A stretch of 64,000 nucleotides of DNA from NCBI GenBank assembly GCA_959597175.1, contig CAUFXM010000009.1, positions 1 through 64,000 on the forward strand. Direction: 5' to 3'. Every line of letters begins with the position of its first letter. Positions within the stretch are counted from its first letter, which is position 1. Of this stretch, positions 1-9,271 are shown piece after piece. This DNA is from an uncultured Methanomassiliicoccales archaeon. GTDB taxonomy: Archaea > Thermoplasmatota > Thermoplasmata > Methanomassiliicoccales > Methanomethylophilaceae. The notes beneath the pieces were generated by a model that was not told where the DNA came from, did no database searches, and saw nothing but the letters and a program-made list of their open reading frames with translations. A program made the translations under genes and the position numbers.

Positions 1-44
1 TCGTTGCTCCAACGGCGTTAATGTCAAAAGGAGCAGATGTTCCA

Positions 45-3000
45 ATGATAGCAACTGAATACAAAAACAACACAGGAAAACTCCTGGTTGCAGTGCTCGC
101 GATGGCAATGATCATCGCCGGCGCTGCTGTCGTGTTCAGTGACTCGGAGATGAGCGTGAATGCGGAGGTCCCAACTTCGGATCCCTTCAACATGCCCGCG
201 ACAACTCCAGGTTACGACTACGACTCAACAACCGGGGAAATCAGCATCACCCAGGATGTTGAGATTGTGCTCACAGGCAACGTAGGTACTGCCAGCAACC
301 CGCTGGATGTGTACTTCGTCCTTGACCCTGAAGTCACACTCACCATCACTGGAGCCTATTCGGTCTACATCATGAATGTGACCAATGCAGCCAACCAGAA
401 CGCCTTCGTGCTCTCACAGTCCTCCATCACGACTTCCACCTCCACGGAAGTCGCAGAGGTCGTGCTCACTGGCGGCGTGGATGCTCATTTCGCCACACAG
501 AAGAATGTCGACAAAACCACCAACAGTTCCAACAGCCACGTTGTGAACGGAGTTAGCGTCACGCTCAGCGGCGGATCCAAACTCACCATGACCCAGACTG
601 GAGAGTATTCCAGCGGAGTGGCCTACTGGAACAACCACTCTCCGACACTCACCATAATCGAGAATTCAGAGCTAATCCTGGACAACGCCGGAGGTATCGG
701 TGCCAAGATAATCATGGACAACGGTACCATCAGCGTCACGAATCCCAAAGCAGGAGCAGCATACATAACCCTCGATGCTGGAAGCTCGATCGAGAACTCT
801 ACTATCAGCATTCCCAACACCGATGAAACCAACGGAACAAAAACTTCGACCTACGGAGTCCAGGTCCAGGCTGCTGGAACCACCGCAGGAACCACCCAGA
901 CTACCATCCAGAACTCCGAGATCACCATCTCTGGCAATGGGGTTATAAACCTCCAGACCGGAGCTAATCTCGACTCGACCGGATCGACTATCGTCGCGTC
1001 CGCCCTGAATGTGAGAGGAGCCGACAATGCAACCAACACCGAAGCCACGATTGTCGGAGGTACCTTCAACGTAGCCTCCGTCACAGGTAACGGTTCCGGT
1101 AACAACACCCTGACTGTCTCCGACGCCACCATCACTGATGTCGACGCCCAGGAAGAGGAGACCGCTGCCACAGTCGAGAACGACATGGTCATCGTGGTCC
1201 CCGACACAAGCCAAAGCGTCAGGCTCAACGTCAACAACTCCGGAAAAATCATCGCTAACAGCGAGGTCACCGGAGTCATCGACAACCAGACCGGCGCCTC
1301 GTTCACCGTCATGCCCGGCGTCTCCACCGACGTCACAGACTCCAACGGAAAGACCGTCACCCCCGTGACCAGTTACAACTACCTCGCCAACATCGATGCT
1401 GGTGTGGTCAGCGGAAACGGGGAGAACGGCGGAAAATGGGAGTACGACGCCACCAACAACAGGCTTACATTGACAGACTTCCAGGGATATGGGTTCTTCC
1501 AGTCCGACAGTGACCTCAACGTCGTTCTGGTTGGTACCAACCAGATTGTGATGACTTCCAAGGTCATTGTGGCCACAAATTATGAAAACTACGCTGCCCT
1601 CAGAGCCAACGGTAACCTCACCATTACCGGTAGCGGATCCCTGTCCATTTCTTCTGAGACACTTGTGATTCCCGAAGGAACCACTATTAAGACCACCTCA
1701 ATCTCTGGAATCTTCAGCACCAAAGCCCTGACCATCGGCTCCAACACGACCGCCGATAGGAGTGTCACCACTGTTGAAGTGGACAACAGCATTGTCAGAA
1801 CGGGAATTACTTCCTACGATATCATCGCAGGCATCGACACCCGTGCTGCAATGACCGTCCAGAACGCATCCGTCACTGGAGAGCTCGTTGCCGCATCATT
1901 CAAGATTACCAACTCCAACGTCATTGGAGACATCACTACTACTGGCGAAGCAAATGTGACTGGTTCATCTGTAGTTGGAGACGTCACAGCAGCAACCCTC
2001 ACAGCCACCGGATCCGAGATCGTGTCCGACAACATCAATGTCACAACCCTGAACGCCAACAAGACTGACGACAGCGATGTCACCACAGAGATCACCGTCA
2101 CCGACCTCGTCGCCACGGCGGTGAACGCGTACAACGCGAACATCTCCGCGGACACGCTCAACGCTGGCAACAACGCGACGACGCTGTCCTACGATGACGA
2201 GTCGACCGTGATCGCCGGAACACTCAACGCTACTCTTGGAACAGCTCACGCTGGTATCCTCATCGTTGAGAAGAACATGACTCTGGGAGTTACTGGTGGC
2301 ATCAATTACTACCAGGGCATCCCCTCGACTGTCGCTAACGGATTCATCTATGTGAAGGACGGAGCGACCGTTACTCCCGCCACGGGAACCACGCTCACAC
2401 CTATCCTTGTCACCGGCGACAAGCTCACCGGCAACATCGCCAACACCGTCGCCCAGGCGAACCAGATGACCGGCACCGTGACCATCATCGCCAACAGCCC
2501 CATCGACGTCTCCGACCTGAAAGACGGAACCTACGTGTTCACCCAGAACGCCACAGGAACCATCGAGGGATTCGAGGGAACCGTCACCGCAACCGGTGCA
2601 TCCGACCTTACCGTCAACGGCGTCGGAATCGTGATGAGCACCCAGTTCACCTACACCGGCACCGAGTACGGAGTCACCATCGACGGAACCGACATCGAGG
2701 GAACCATCACCCTCACCGACGACCCCGACAACGCCGAGGACGGTCAGACCGCCACCTTCGAGGAGGGCGCCACCCTGGCCAATGTCAACCTGATCGGCAA
2801 CAACGGCAACGCCGTGATCATCCAGAACGCCACCGCCGGCGCCGACCTCGTCATCTCCGCCGGATCCGTCGTCATCAACGGTGAGATCCAGCTCGATGGG
2901 AAGACCGTCGACGGCAGCACCATCATCTTCGACGAAGCGAACACCGACGCCACACTCAGGCTCGGGGACGCCGAAATCACCGGAACAGGTACGATCGCCG

Positions 3001-6000
3001 TCAAGGAGCTCATCATCGAGGGAGACGTCACCATCGGTGCAAACGTCCGCATCCTCGTCGAGAGCGGAAGCACCCTCAACGTCTCGGAGGACGCCGTCCT
3101 CAGCGGAGAGGGATACGTCTACATCAACAATGGCGGAGTCATCTCTGCAATCGGTGCAGTCGAGGTGGATGTAAGAACCCAGTCGCCCTCCGTGACCGTC
3201 TCCGAGGAGGAGGAGTTCATCAGCGCCCTGGAGTACTACACCACGATCAACGTTACCGGCCCTCTGAACTTCACCTCCGAGGCAGGTTACACGACCATCG
3301 ACATCGTGAACAAGACCATCAACCTGACCGGCAACGGATCCATCACCGTCGGCGACTATGTCGTCATGAACTTCACAGGATCCACTCTGAACAACAAAAC
3401 AGCTGGAGCCGGTCTTTTCCTCGTGAACGGATCCACCCTCGGAATCGATGACTCCGACATCTACACCGTCGTCGACTACGACCCCGAGGAGGTCGTAATC
3501 AACCTCGCCAACAACGTCACCGACATCACCGGTGCGTCCACCCCGCTGTCCAGCGTCGGGTTCGGCAAGGTCATCAACTTCAGCAACAACTACAACATGG
3601 CCAGCGAGACCAACCTGAGGATCTACGGAACCGTCAACGTCTCCGAGGGCTACACCCTGACCATCGCCGCCAACTCCGGAATCACCATCATGTCCTCCGG
3701 AGAGATGACCGTGGACGGGACCCTCGTCGTCAACGGCTACCTGGACGTCCAGGGAGCCGATGTCATGACCGTCAACGGCACCATGTCCGTCACGGGAACC
3801 ATCGGCGGAACCGTATCCAACTACGGAACCATCGACCTCAACGGAAAGTCCGGAGGCCAGTACACCGTCAATAGGGTGACCAACACCATCGGTGAGGCAA
3901 CCATCGACATGTACGACGGCGCCACCCTGAACGTCACCGCCGTCGAGGGTGCGCTCACCGTCAGCGGAGCCACCGACTACCAGGCTTCGACCAGGGAGGA
4001 GACCCCCAGGTTCTACACCGCGGACCTCACCCTCACTGGAGTCAAGGGACTGACCGTCACAGCCAGCGAGAGCATCGTGTCCGCCGTCCTCGGCAACAAC
4101 GCCAGCCCAGCCGAGATCACCGTCGCCCTGGACATCGCCGGAACCGTCACAGCCGGTGACATCGACATCGTGAGCAGCTTTGTGAACGCCGCCGATGACA
4201 TCCCGGAGGTCCCCCTGACGATCACCCAGACCGTCGACATGGCCGCCGGAACCACCATCGGCTTCGGAGCCGGAGCGTACACCATCGCCGGAACCCTCAA
4301 CCTCGAGTACAACGGAAGAACCGTTCCCATCAACAACACCGGAACCATCACCGTCGAGGGCGAGATGAGCATCGTCGCCGAGACCGCCAGGGCCCTCAAC
4401 AGCGCCGTCGGCTCGATCGGCAACATCAACGGAGCCTACTACACCCAGACCGTCGCCGCGTCCGGAGAGACCCCCGCGTCCGTGACCAGGACCTACACCA
4501 ACCTGGCCGCCGCTGTCGAGGCCGCACCCAACGCCGACGACGACACCGTGTACATCGACGGAATCGTAGAGATCGCCGCCGGACAGACCGTCACAGTCGG
4601 CGCTGCCGTCAGCATCGTCAACACCGTCGGCAACTCCATCGAGGTCGACGGAACCCTGACCTTCGAGAACTTCGCCGAGAGCTACGGCAACCAGGCCGGG
4701 ACCATCGGCGCCGACGTCATGATCGACAACTCCCCTGCCAGGACCTACACGTCCCTGGCCGGAGCCATCGAGTCCGGACAGACCGACATCACCCTGAACA
4801 GGGTCGTGGAGATCACATCCGACCTGACCATCCCCGCCGACGTCACCGTCAGGGGAAGCTCCGACACTACGGGAGTCCACATCAACGCCGCGTCCGAGGA
4901 TGCAACCGACGATGTCACCCTGACCGTCGAGGGAGCCCTCGTGCTCTACCAGAACTCCCAGGGCATCATGATGACCAACGACGCCGTGGACGACTACGAG
5001 GCCTCCGCTGTCGTGGCCGGAACGGATGGTTACATCTACGTCCCCGAGAACGATGATGGGACCGTCGACATCACCGTCGATCGTGTGGCTGATTATGGCT
5101 ACGACATAGCCGGAGCCCACTACTACACCGACTACAGACCCGACACCAACAGGAGCACCACCTACCCCGTGTACGTGATCTCCACCGTCATGCACGCCGC
5201 AGACGACAGCGCCAACGTCGCCATCGACAATGAGAATGACTACTCCATCGTCATCACCGGACAGATCACCGTCGACTCCCTGGAGTTCACCGCTCCCGAG
5301 GACGCCACCGAGACCTCCCCTCTGATGATTACCGTGGAGGACAACTCCGAGCAGTCCGCGATCCTGTTCAACCAGATCGTGCTCGGACAGAACGTCGCTC
5401 TCACAGCCATGAGCGGAGAGATGTCCGGATCTGTCATCATGCAGGATGCCGAGGGCAACTCTATCTCCGAGGTTGACATGAACAGAGCCGTTGGAGTCGC
5501 TGTGTTCGTCCACACCGAGACCGACGACGCTGGTGTCGAGTCCGACTGCATGGAGCTCAGCGGATTCCTCGTCAACGGAACTGTCACCATTTCAGTCGGA
5601 ACAGTCACCGTAGACGTAGTTGGAGTCATCAACGGAACCGATGATTCTGACCCCGCCAACCCCATTCGCTACACAGGAAGCCTTGTCGTCTCCAACGGTG
5701 CCACGCTCTTCGTCCCCAACGGCTCCTCTCTCGGAGCTGGAGCGGAAGAGGGTGCAGCCCTCACGGTGGACGGAACCCTCCTCGTAGAAGGAACCGTTAA
5801 TCTGTATGGAGCGACCATCAACGGAACAGTCACCGCCACCGATGGCGGCATCGTGAATGTGTCTGCAGTTGAGGTCAATGGTACCATCGACATCGTTGCA
5901 ACTGAAGATGACGGAACCATCCTGAATGTGCTCGGAATCCTCACCGTCGGTTCCAAGCCCACTGAGCTCGGAACCGCAACCGGTGCCGGAACGATCAACG

Positions 6001-6785
6001 GACCTGTTGACATCCAGTTTGGTATCATCAAGGCCTATCCTGGTGCCGACCTGAGTGGTGCTCAGATCGAGGTCAACCCCCTGACCAACGAGTCCGATGC
6101 CAACGCCACCGTGTTCGACATCAACGGAGAGACCTACATGACCGTCTACTCTGCCGATGCTTCGAATATCTATGTCTGGCAGGTCCTCGCACTCGAGGAG
6201 TTCGAGCTTGTCGGTCTGAATGTCGGATACAACTACATCGACACCTCTGCCGATGATCCTGCATACTCCGAGAGTAACACAGAGCTCTACAACATCGAGA
6301 ACTGGTTCTCCGACGCCAGCATGGCACCCAACACCGCTCTCAGTGAGAGGTCTGTCCTCATCGACGGAACAATCTACGCTTACGCCGAACCCGCCACTGT
6401 CTACGGAACCGTCTCCGTCGGAGTCGGACTCCAGCTGTACATCGACGACGTCCCCTACGGCAGCAGCGCCAACTTCCCCCTGGGAGTCGGACAGCACACC
6501 GTCAGGTTCGAGGTCGAGGCCAACTACAACGGCGACGATGCGGTCATAACCTTCAACGGCCAGACCGTCCAGAACGGCGGAACCGTCACAATCGAGGCAG
6601 GAGCCACCAGCTTCAGCCTCACGGCCACCGGCGCCGTCCCCGCAACCCCCGGATCCGGCGACATCACCGTCAACGTCCCCTCTCAGGACGACGGAATGTC
6701 CCTGACCGACATCCTCCTCATCGTACTGGTCATCCTGATCGTCATCATGGCGATCATCGTGGCCCTCAGGCTGATGAGGAGCTGA
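45..6785 (+). CDS. Giant adhesin-like surface protein
   Basis: Very large Thr/Asn/Gly/Val-rich protein of 2246 residues. A hydrophobic segment near residues 12-30 looks like a signal peptide. The C-terminus is a single strong membrane helix ending in a short basic tail (LRLMRS), so the chain is probably displayed outside and anchored at its end. The body is made of short beta-strand-like units (patterns such as NGT-x-TV and DGTLxV), suggesting a long parallel beta-helix like the adhesin-like proteins of gut methanogens. Repeated YTSLAGAIE-like and YTNLAAAVE-like segments near residues 1480-1600 mark helix units. ATG at 45 is preferred over ATG at 21 because an AAAGGAG Shine-Dalgarno lies at 27-33. 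Host or microbe adhesion is inferred; no catalytic domain is recognised. Confidence 0.85.
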   Translation: MIATEYKNNTGKLLVAVLAMAMIIAGAAVVFSDSEMSVNAEVPTSDPFNMPATTPGYDYDSTTGEISITQDVEIVLTGNVGTASNPLDVYFVLDPEVTLTITGAYSVYIMNVTNAANQNAFVLSQSSITTSTSTEVAEVVLTGGVDAHFATQKNVDKTTNSSNSHVVNGVSVTLSGGSKLTMTQTGEYSSGVAYWNNHSPTLTIIENSELILDNAGGIGAKIIMDNGTISVTNPKAGAAYITLDAGSSIENSTISIPNTDETNGTKTSTYGVQVQAAGTTAGTTQTTIQNSEITISGNGVINLQTGANLDSTGSTIVASALNVRGADNATNTEATIVGGTFNVASVTGNGSGNNTLTVSDATITDVDAQEEETAATVENDMVIVVPDTSQSVRLNVNNSGKIIANSEVTGVIDNQTGASFTVMPGVSTDVTDSNGKTVTPVTSYNYLANIDAGVVSGNGENGGKWEYDATNNRLTLTDFQGYGFFQSDSDLNVVLVGTNQIVMTSKVIVATNYENYAALRANGNLTITGSGSLSISSETLVIPEGTTIKTTSISGIFSTKALTIGSNTTADRSVTTVEVDNSIVRTGITSYDIIAGIDTRAAMTVQNASVTGELVAASFKITNSNVIGDITTTGEANVTGSSVVGDVTAATLTATGSEIVSDNINVTTLNANKTDDSDVTTEITVTDLVATAVNAYNANISADTLNAGNNATTLSYDDESTVIAGTLNATLGTAHAGILIVEKNMTLGVTGGINYYQGIPSTVANGFIYVKDGATVTPATGTTLTPILVTGDKLTGNIANTVAQANQMTGTVTIIANSPIDVSDLKDGTYVFTQNATGTIEGFEGTVTATGASDLTVNGVGIVMSTQFTYTGTEYGVTIDGTDIEGTITLTDDPDNAEDGQTATFEEGATLANVNLIGNNGNAVIIQNATAGADLVISAGSVVINGEIQLDGKTVDGSTIIFDEANTDATLRLGDAEITGTGTIAVKELIIEGDVTIGANVRILVESGSTLNVSEDAVLSGEGYVYINNGGVISAIGAVEVDVRTQSPSVTVSEEEEFISALEYYTTINVTGPLNFTSEAGYTTIDIVNKTINLTGNGSITVGDYVVMNFTGSTLNNKTAGAGLFLVNGSTLGIDDSDIYTVVDYDPEEVVINLANNVTDITGASTPLSSVGFGKVINFSNNYNMASETNLRIYGTVNVSEGYTLTIAANSGITIMSSGEMTVDGTLVVNGYLDVQGADVMTVNGTMSVTGTIGGTVSNYGTIDLNGKSGGQYTVNRVTNTIGEATIDMYDGATLNVTAVEGALTVSGATDYQASTREETPRFYTADLTLTGVKGLTVTASESIVSAVLGNNASPAEITVALDIAGTVTAGDIDIVSSFVNAADDIPEVPLTITQTVDMAAGTTIGFGAGAYTIAGTLNLEYNGRTVPINNTGTITVEGEMSIVAETARALNSAVGSIGNINGAYYTQTVAASGETPASVTRTYTNLAAAVEAAPNADDDTVYIDGIVEIAAGQTVTVGAAVSIVNTVGNSIEVDGTLTFENFAESYGNQAGTIGADVMIDNSPARTYTSLAGAIESGQTDITLNRVVEITSDLTIPADVTVRGSSDTTGVHINAASEDATDDVTLTVEGALVLYQNSQGIMMTNDAVDDYEASAVVAGTDGYIYVPENDDGTVDITVDRVADYGYDIAGAHYYTDYRPDTNRSTTYPVYVISTVMHAADDSANVAIDNENDYSIVITGQITVDSLEFTAPEDATETSPLMITVEDNSEQSAILFNQIVLGQNVALTAMSGEMSGSVIMQDAEGNSISEVDMNRAVGVAVFVHTETDDAGVESDCMELSGFLVNGTVTISVGTVTVDVVGVINGTDDSDPANPIRYTGSLVVSNGATLFVPNGSSLGAGAEEGAALTVDGTLLVEGTVNLYGATINGTVTATDGGIVNVSAVEVNGTIDIVATEDDGTILNVLGILTVGSKPTELGTATGAGTINGPVDIQFGIIKAYPGADLSGAQIEVNPLTNESDANATVFDINGETYMTVYSADASNIYVWQVLALEEFELVGLNVGYNYIDTSADDPAYSESNTELYNIENWFSDASMAPNTALSERSVLIDGTIYAYAEPATVYGTVSVGVGLQLYIDDVPYGSSANFPLGVGQHTVRFEVEANYNGDDAVITFNGQTVQNGGTVTIEAGATSFSLTATGAVPATPGSGDITVNVPSQDDGMSLTDILLIVLVILIVIMAIIVALRLMRS

Positions 6786-7018
6786 GAACGAGACAAAGGG
6801 TAGAACGCGAAGACACGTGAAACGAGTCGACATCTGCTCCCACGTTGAGAGAGCGTGAACCCACAGGAACCTGGACAGCAAACGGGTCCCCGGAGATAAG
6901 GGCCGGGGACCCACCTTCAATCAATTCTCCCTGCAGACCGTCCGTCTGGACTGAATCTACACACCTGAAGTACCGCCCCGACCAGATGTTAAATTAGATG
7001 ACGATTGTGTCATCAGAC
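6786..7018. other. Intergenic, no gene seen
   Basis: Apart from the stem-loop at 6884-6912 and a TATA-like TTAAATTA at 6989-6996 that fits the first RNA repeat, no coding sequence is convincing here. Reading frames on the minus strand are shadows of the adhesin gene running past its stop. Confidence 0.5.
6884..6912 (+). terminator. Stem-loop after the adhesin gene
   Basis: A perfect 10-bp inverted repeat, GGGTCCCCGG against CCGGGGACCC with a 9-nt loop, lies 100 bases after the adhesin stop. No T-run follows, so termination is an inference from position. Confidence 0.45.
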
Positions 7019-7111
7019 ACTGCGGATGAGACGCGGGAGCTGCCCCAGTACCGTTAGGGAAGTAGGGACGGCCGCCCTTAGTGGTGATAAAATCCCCGTA
7101 GCAGATCGCGG
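7019..7111 (+). ncRNA. Structured RNA repeat, copy 1
   Basis: First of three related 93-95-nt sequences. The core from GATGAGACGCGGGAGCTGCC through the GGACGGCCGCCCT block to GTGGTGATAAAAT is nearly identical to copy 3. The ends pair as CTGCGG with TCGCGG (wobble pairs included), so the closing helix is kept although the sequence differs from copies 2 and 3. A TATA-like TTAAATTA ends about 23 bases upstream, the same spacing as in the other copies, which suggests an independent transcript starting at the helix. The same DNA read as protein on the minus strand is open, but it has no start sites shared between copies. The orientation is inferred from the TATA boxes. Confidence 0.6.
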
Positions 7112-7295
7112 CCTCCATCACATCACCGTTTGACCGATCATCGACGATCCTGCGACAGGATACCAACTTCTGCCGACTCCGATGTCCGCATGGTTCTGAA
7201 CCTTGAACGGGATTGGAACCCATCTCCGAACCCAAAGACGTGGCTTTACAGCCAAAGAACCAAAGCTTTATCTGAATCCTGCACATTGTACATTT

Positions 7296-7389
7296 GCTGC
7301 GAATGAGACGTGGGAGCTGCCCCAGTACCGCAAGGGAATAAAGGACGGCCGCCCTCAGTGGTGAAAAAATGTCCGTAGCAGATCGCAGC
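7296..7389 (+). ncRNA. Structured RNA repeat, copy 2
   Basis: Second copy. The ends form a perfect 7-bp helix, GCTGCGA (7296-7302) with TCGCAGC (7383-7389). Compared with copy 3 the loop carries many substitutions (for example CCGCAAGGGAATAAAGG for CCGTTAGGGAAGTAGGG) while the closing helix and the GGACGGCCGCCCT block stay intact. A TATA box CTTTATC at 7266-7272 lies exactly 24 bases upstream. The RNA ends 5 bases from the stop codon of the DUF3800 gene, which is read toward it on the other strand. Confidence 0.65.
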
Positions 7390-7394
7390 TTTGA

Positions 7395-8060
7395 TTATTC
7401 CACCACATGACCCTCGATCAGATCGTAGAGTCCGTGTGCATCCAGACCTTCGATATGGTCCGATACCACCCCTGTGATGAAATCGTGGATCTGCAGGAAC
7501 TGGTCCGATGCGCTCTGCCTCGTCTCGAACCATCTGATGTCCTCGCCCACATCGCCGAGATGCCTGGCGAATGTCACCAACTCGGGATCTATGTTCACAG
7601 GCGGTGTGTCGAGGATAACGTCCAGCGTATGTCCCTGATCCGCATCCAGGGCCTTGTTCACTGCATCCGAGAGCACCCTCATGTAAAGCCTCTTCTTGGC
7701 CTCAGCGGACTCCCAAACAGAATGACCTATGACGCGGTGGCTCTCGACAATCACGACATCCTGCTCGGCAATCGCCTTGAGGACCTTGTAGCGACCCGGA
7801 TCCCTAGTGTTGCTGTATTTGGTCCTCACGCCCTTCCTGACCGGAAGATTCTCGGCGACCTTCTGGAAGCTCCCGATGTCCCTGACACGACAACACACCA
7901 CCGTAAGGTGGCGACGTCTGTCATCGTCCTTGCTCGAGAAGGAGTTGGATTCGTCGACTATCAGCAGGTCGGAGGTCCCCCAGGAAATGTAGTGGGAGTC
8001 CAATTCGTACTGGGTCGGATTCCTACAGCGATACAGACGAACACCACCACTTCCAGACAA
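7395..8060 (-). CDS. DUF3800 family protein
   Basis: 221-residue protein with the DUF3800 hallmark LLIVDES near residues 32-38, close to the usual YIDESG motif that begins the RNase H-like fold of this family. Further acidic positions (VIVES near residue 100, VILDT near 147) could complete an active site. The family has no settled function, but published surveys of structured RNAs report several RNA motifs next to DUF3800 genes, and here RNA repeats sit at both ends. No ATG precedes the motif; a TTG at 8060 follows a GGAGGG Shine-Dalgarno by 8 bases and is the best start. A TATA-like GTTTATCAA near 8140-8148 could drive it. The family call is moderately sure; an RNA-linked role is inferred. 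Confidence 0.65.
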   Translation of the reverse strand: MSGSGGVRLYRCRNPTQYELDSHYISWGTSDLLIVDESNSFSSKDDDRRRHLTVVCCRVRDIGSFQKVAENLPVRKGVRTKYSNTRDPGRYKVLKAIAEQDVVIVESHRVIGHSVWESAEAKKRLYMRVLSDAVNKALDADQGHTLDVILDTPPVNIDPELVTFARHLGDVGEDIRWFETRQSASDQFLQIHDFITGVVSDHIEGLDAHGLYDLIEGHVVE

Positions 8061-8181
8061 TTCCCGGTCCCTCCCTTTGTGACGGATTTCTTGATACGGA
8101 ACGCATCCGCCAAGAGCCGACTGGCATGAAGCGACCCGTTGATAAACCCGCGCCTTGCGCGTCTAAGGGTCAAATGCAAAG

Positions 8182-8188
8182 CTTTATC
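8182..8188 (+). promoter_or_regulatory. TATA box of RNA copy 3
   Basis: CTTTATC inside AAAGCTTTATC, identical to the box before copy 2 (7266-7272). It ends 24 bases before the first base of the closing helix in both cases. Exact conservation of the box and its spacing is the main evidence that these repeats are transcribed units. Confidence 0.6.
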
Positions 8189-8211
8189 ATATCGCACTCG
8201 TTGTCATATCC

Positions 8212-8306
8212 GCTGCGGATGAGACGCGGGAGCTGCCCCAGTACCGTTAGGGAAGTAGGGACGGCCGCCCTCTGTGGTGATAAAATGCCGCGTAACAAGT
8301 CGCAGC
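8212..8306 (+). ncRNA. Structured RNA repeat, copy 3
   Basis: Third copy, upstream of and divergent from the DUF3800 gene. The closing helix is GCTGCGG (8212-8218) with TCGCAGC (8300-8306); the last pair is G-U where copy 2 has A-U, a compensatory-type change. An additional pairing, ACGCGG near 8223-8229 with CCGCGT near 8288-8293, is perfect in this copy but weaker in the others. The RNA ends 54 bases before the flavoprotein start, so a leader or riboswitch role for that gene cannot be excluded, but copies 1 and 2 have no such downstream gene. Confidence 0.65.
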
Positions 8307-8360
8307 CTTCTCCCACCCCCATGGCGCCACCGTATATAGGCGGTCATCGATATCGCACCC

Positions 8361-9002
8361 ATGCTCGTGATAGGGATCAACGGAAGCCCCCGCAAGGGAT
8401 GGAACACCTCTACGCTCGTGTCCGACGCCCTGGAGGGCGCGTCCTCCGCCGGCGCGGACACCAAGACTGTGGACCTCTACGATCACCAGTACTCCGGATG
8501 CAGGAGCTGCTTCGGCTGCAAGCGCGTCGGCATCGACGACCACAGGTGCTACGTTAAGGATGATCTGACCGAAATCCTCGACAGGTGCAGGGAGGCGGAC
8601 GCCCTGGTCATCGGCTCCCCGGTGTACTACTGGCAGGTCACCTCCGGCCTGGCCGCCTTCATGGAGAGACTCCTCTTCCCCTACAGCACCTACCGCCGCG
8701 ACAAGACGTCCTTCTGCCCCGGGAAGGTGCCCACCGCCTTCATCTACACCATGAACGTGGGTCAGGACGGGATGGAGGCCATGAGGCCCTCCTTCGGCAG
8801 GTACGAGGAGTTCGCCGGAAGGCTCCTCGGGGTGGAGCCGGAGCACCACTACGCCCTCAACACCTGGCAGTACTCCGACTACGACAGGTACGAACACTCC
8901 GCGTTCGACGTGGAATCGAAGAGGAGGCAGAGGGAGGAGGTCTTCCCGAAGGACAGGCAGGCCTGCAGGGAGATGGGCGCCAGGCTGGTGTCCAGGATCT
9001 GA
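8361..9002 (+). CDS. NAD(P)H-dependent FMN reductase / iron-sulfur flavoprotein family
   Basis: 213-residue flavodoxin-fold protein. The N-terminal strand and phosphate loop read GINGSPRKGWNTSTL, the FMN-phosphate binding site of NADPH-dependent FMN reductases. A Cys cluster CRSCFGCKRVG (about residues 48-58) with a further Cys at about 64 matches the compact motif of the archaeal iron-sulfur flavoprotein (Isf) group, which reduces oxygen or peroxide in methanogens. SPVYYWQVTSGL (about 91-102) is the conserved second flavin loop. The gene stands alone, with a 13-bp inverted repeat shortly after its stop. Redox or oxygen-detoxifying function follows from the family; the electron donor is not evident. 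Confidence 0.85.
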   Translation: MLVIGINGSPRKGWNTSTLVSDALEGASSAGADTKTVDLYDHQYSGCRSCFGCKRVGIDDHRCYVKDDLTEILDRCREADALVIGSPVYYWQVTSGLAAFMERLLFPYSTYRRDKTSFCPGKVPTAFIYTMNVGQDGMEAMRPSFGRYEEFAGRLLGVEPEHHYALNTWQYSDYDRYEHSAFDVESKRRQREEVFPKDRQACREMGARLVSRI

Positions 9003-9022
9003 TGCCTTCGGATGCCGTCGAT

Positions 9023-9068
9023 GGTTCGGAATAGGTTCGGGATGAATCTGATGGACCTATTCCGAACC
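9023..9068 (+). terminator. 13-bp inverted repeat after flavoprotein gene
   Basis: GGTTCGGAATAGG (9023-9035) and CCTATTCCGAACC (9056-9068) are perfect reverse complements around a 20-nt loop. It is followed to about 9110 by degenerate direct copies of an AACCYAATC-like word. It could stop transcripts from either side, since the fhs gene on the other strand ends at 9272. Confidence 0.5.
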
Positions 9069-9271
9069 TAATCAAACCTAATGGACCCATTCTGAACCCA
9101 ATCGAGCCTGATCCTGACCCGATCAGGGCCGTTCATCCTACCAATTCCTCCATCCGAGGAGATTGGTATCAGGTATCACGAGTGGTATCACCGATCTGAT
9201 GCCGATCCGGACCGATGATACCAATAGAAACTGAAAAGAAGAGTGGGGGTGGGGTACACCCCCGGTTTCGA

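Noticed and set aside
1965..5513. 1182-codon open frame on the minus strand inside the adhesin gene
   Set aside because: It mirrors the adhesin codon pattern, gives a Gly/Asp/Val-rich nonsense protein without domains, and has no ribosome site or promoter.
5592..6920. 442-codon minus-strand frame over the adhesin end
   Set aside because: Same shadow effect of GC-rich codons; no motif or start signal.
8212..8360. Riboswitch controlling the flavoprotein gene
   Set aside because: The other two copies do not precede genes on that strand, so a cis-regulatory role is not the shared function.
6957..8464. Minus-strand frames across the three RNA repeats that share a GGRPYFPNGTGAAPAS-like peptide
   Set aside because: The peptide similarity follows from DNA identity. 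Frames start at unrelated positions, lack ribosome sites, and the DNA shows RNA-type paired changes with plus-strand promoters.
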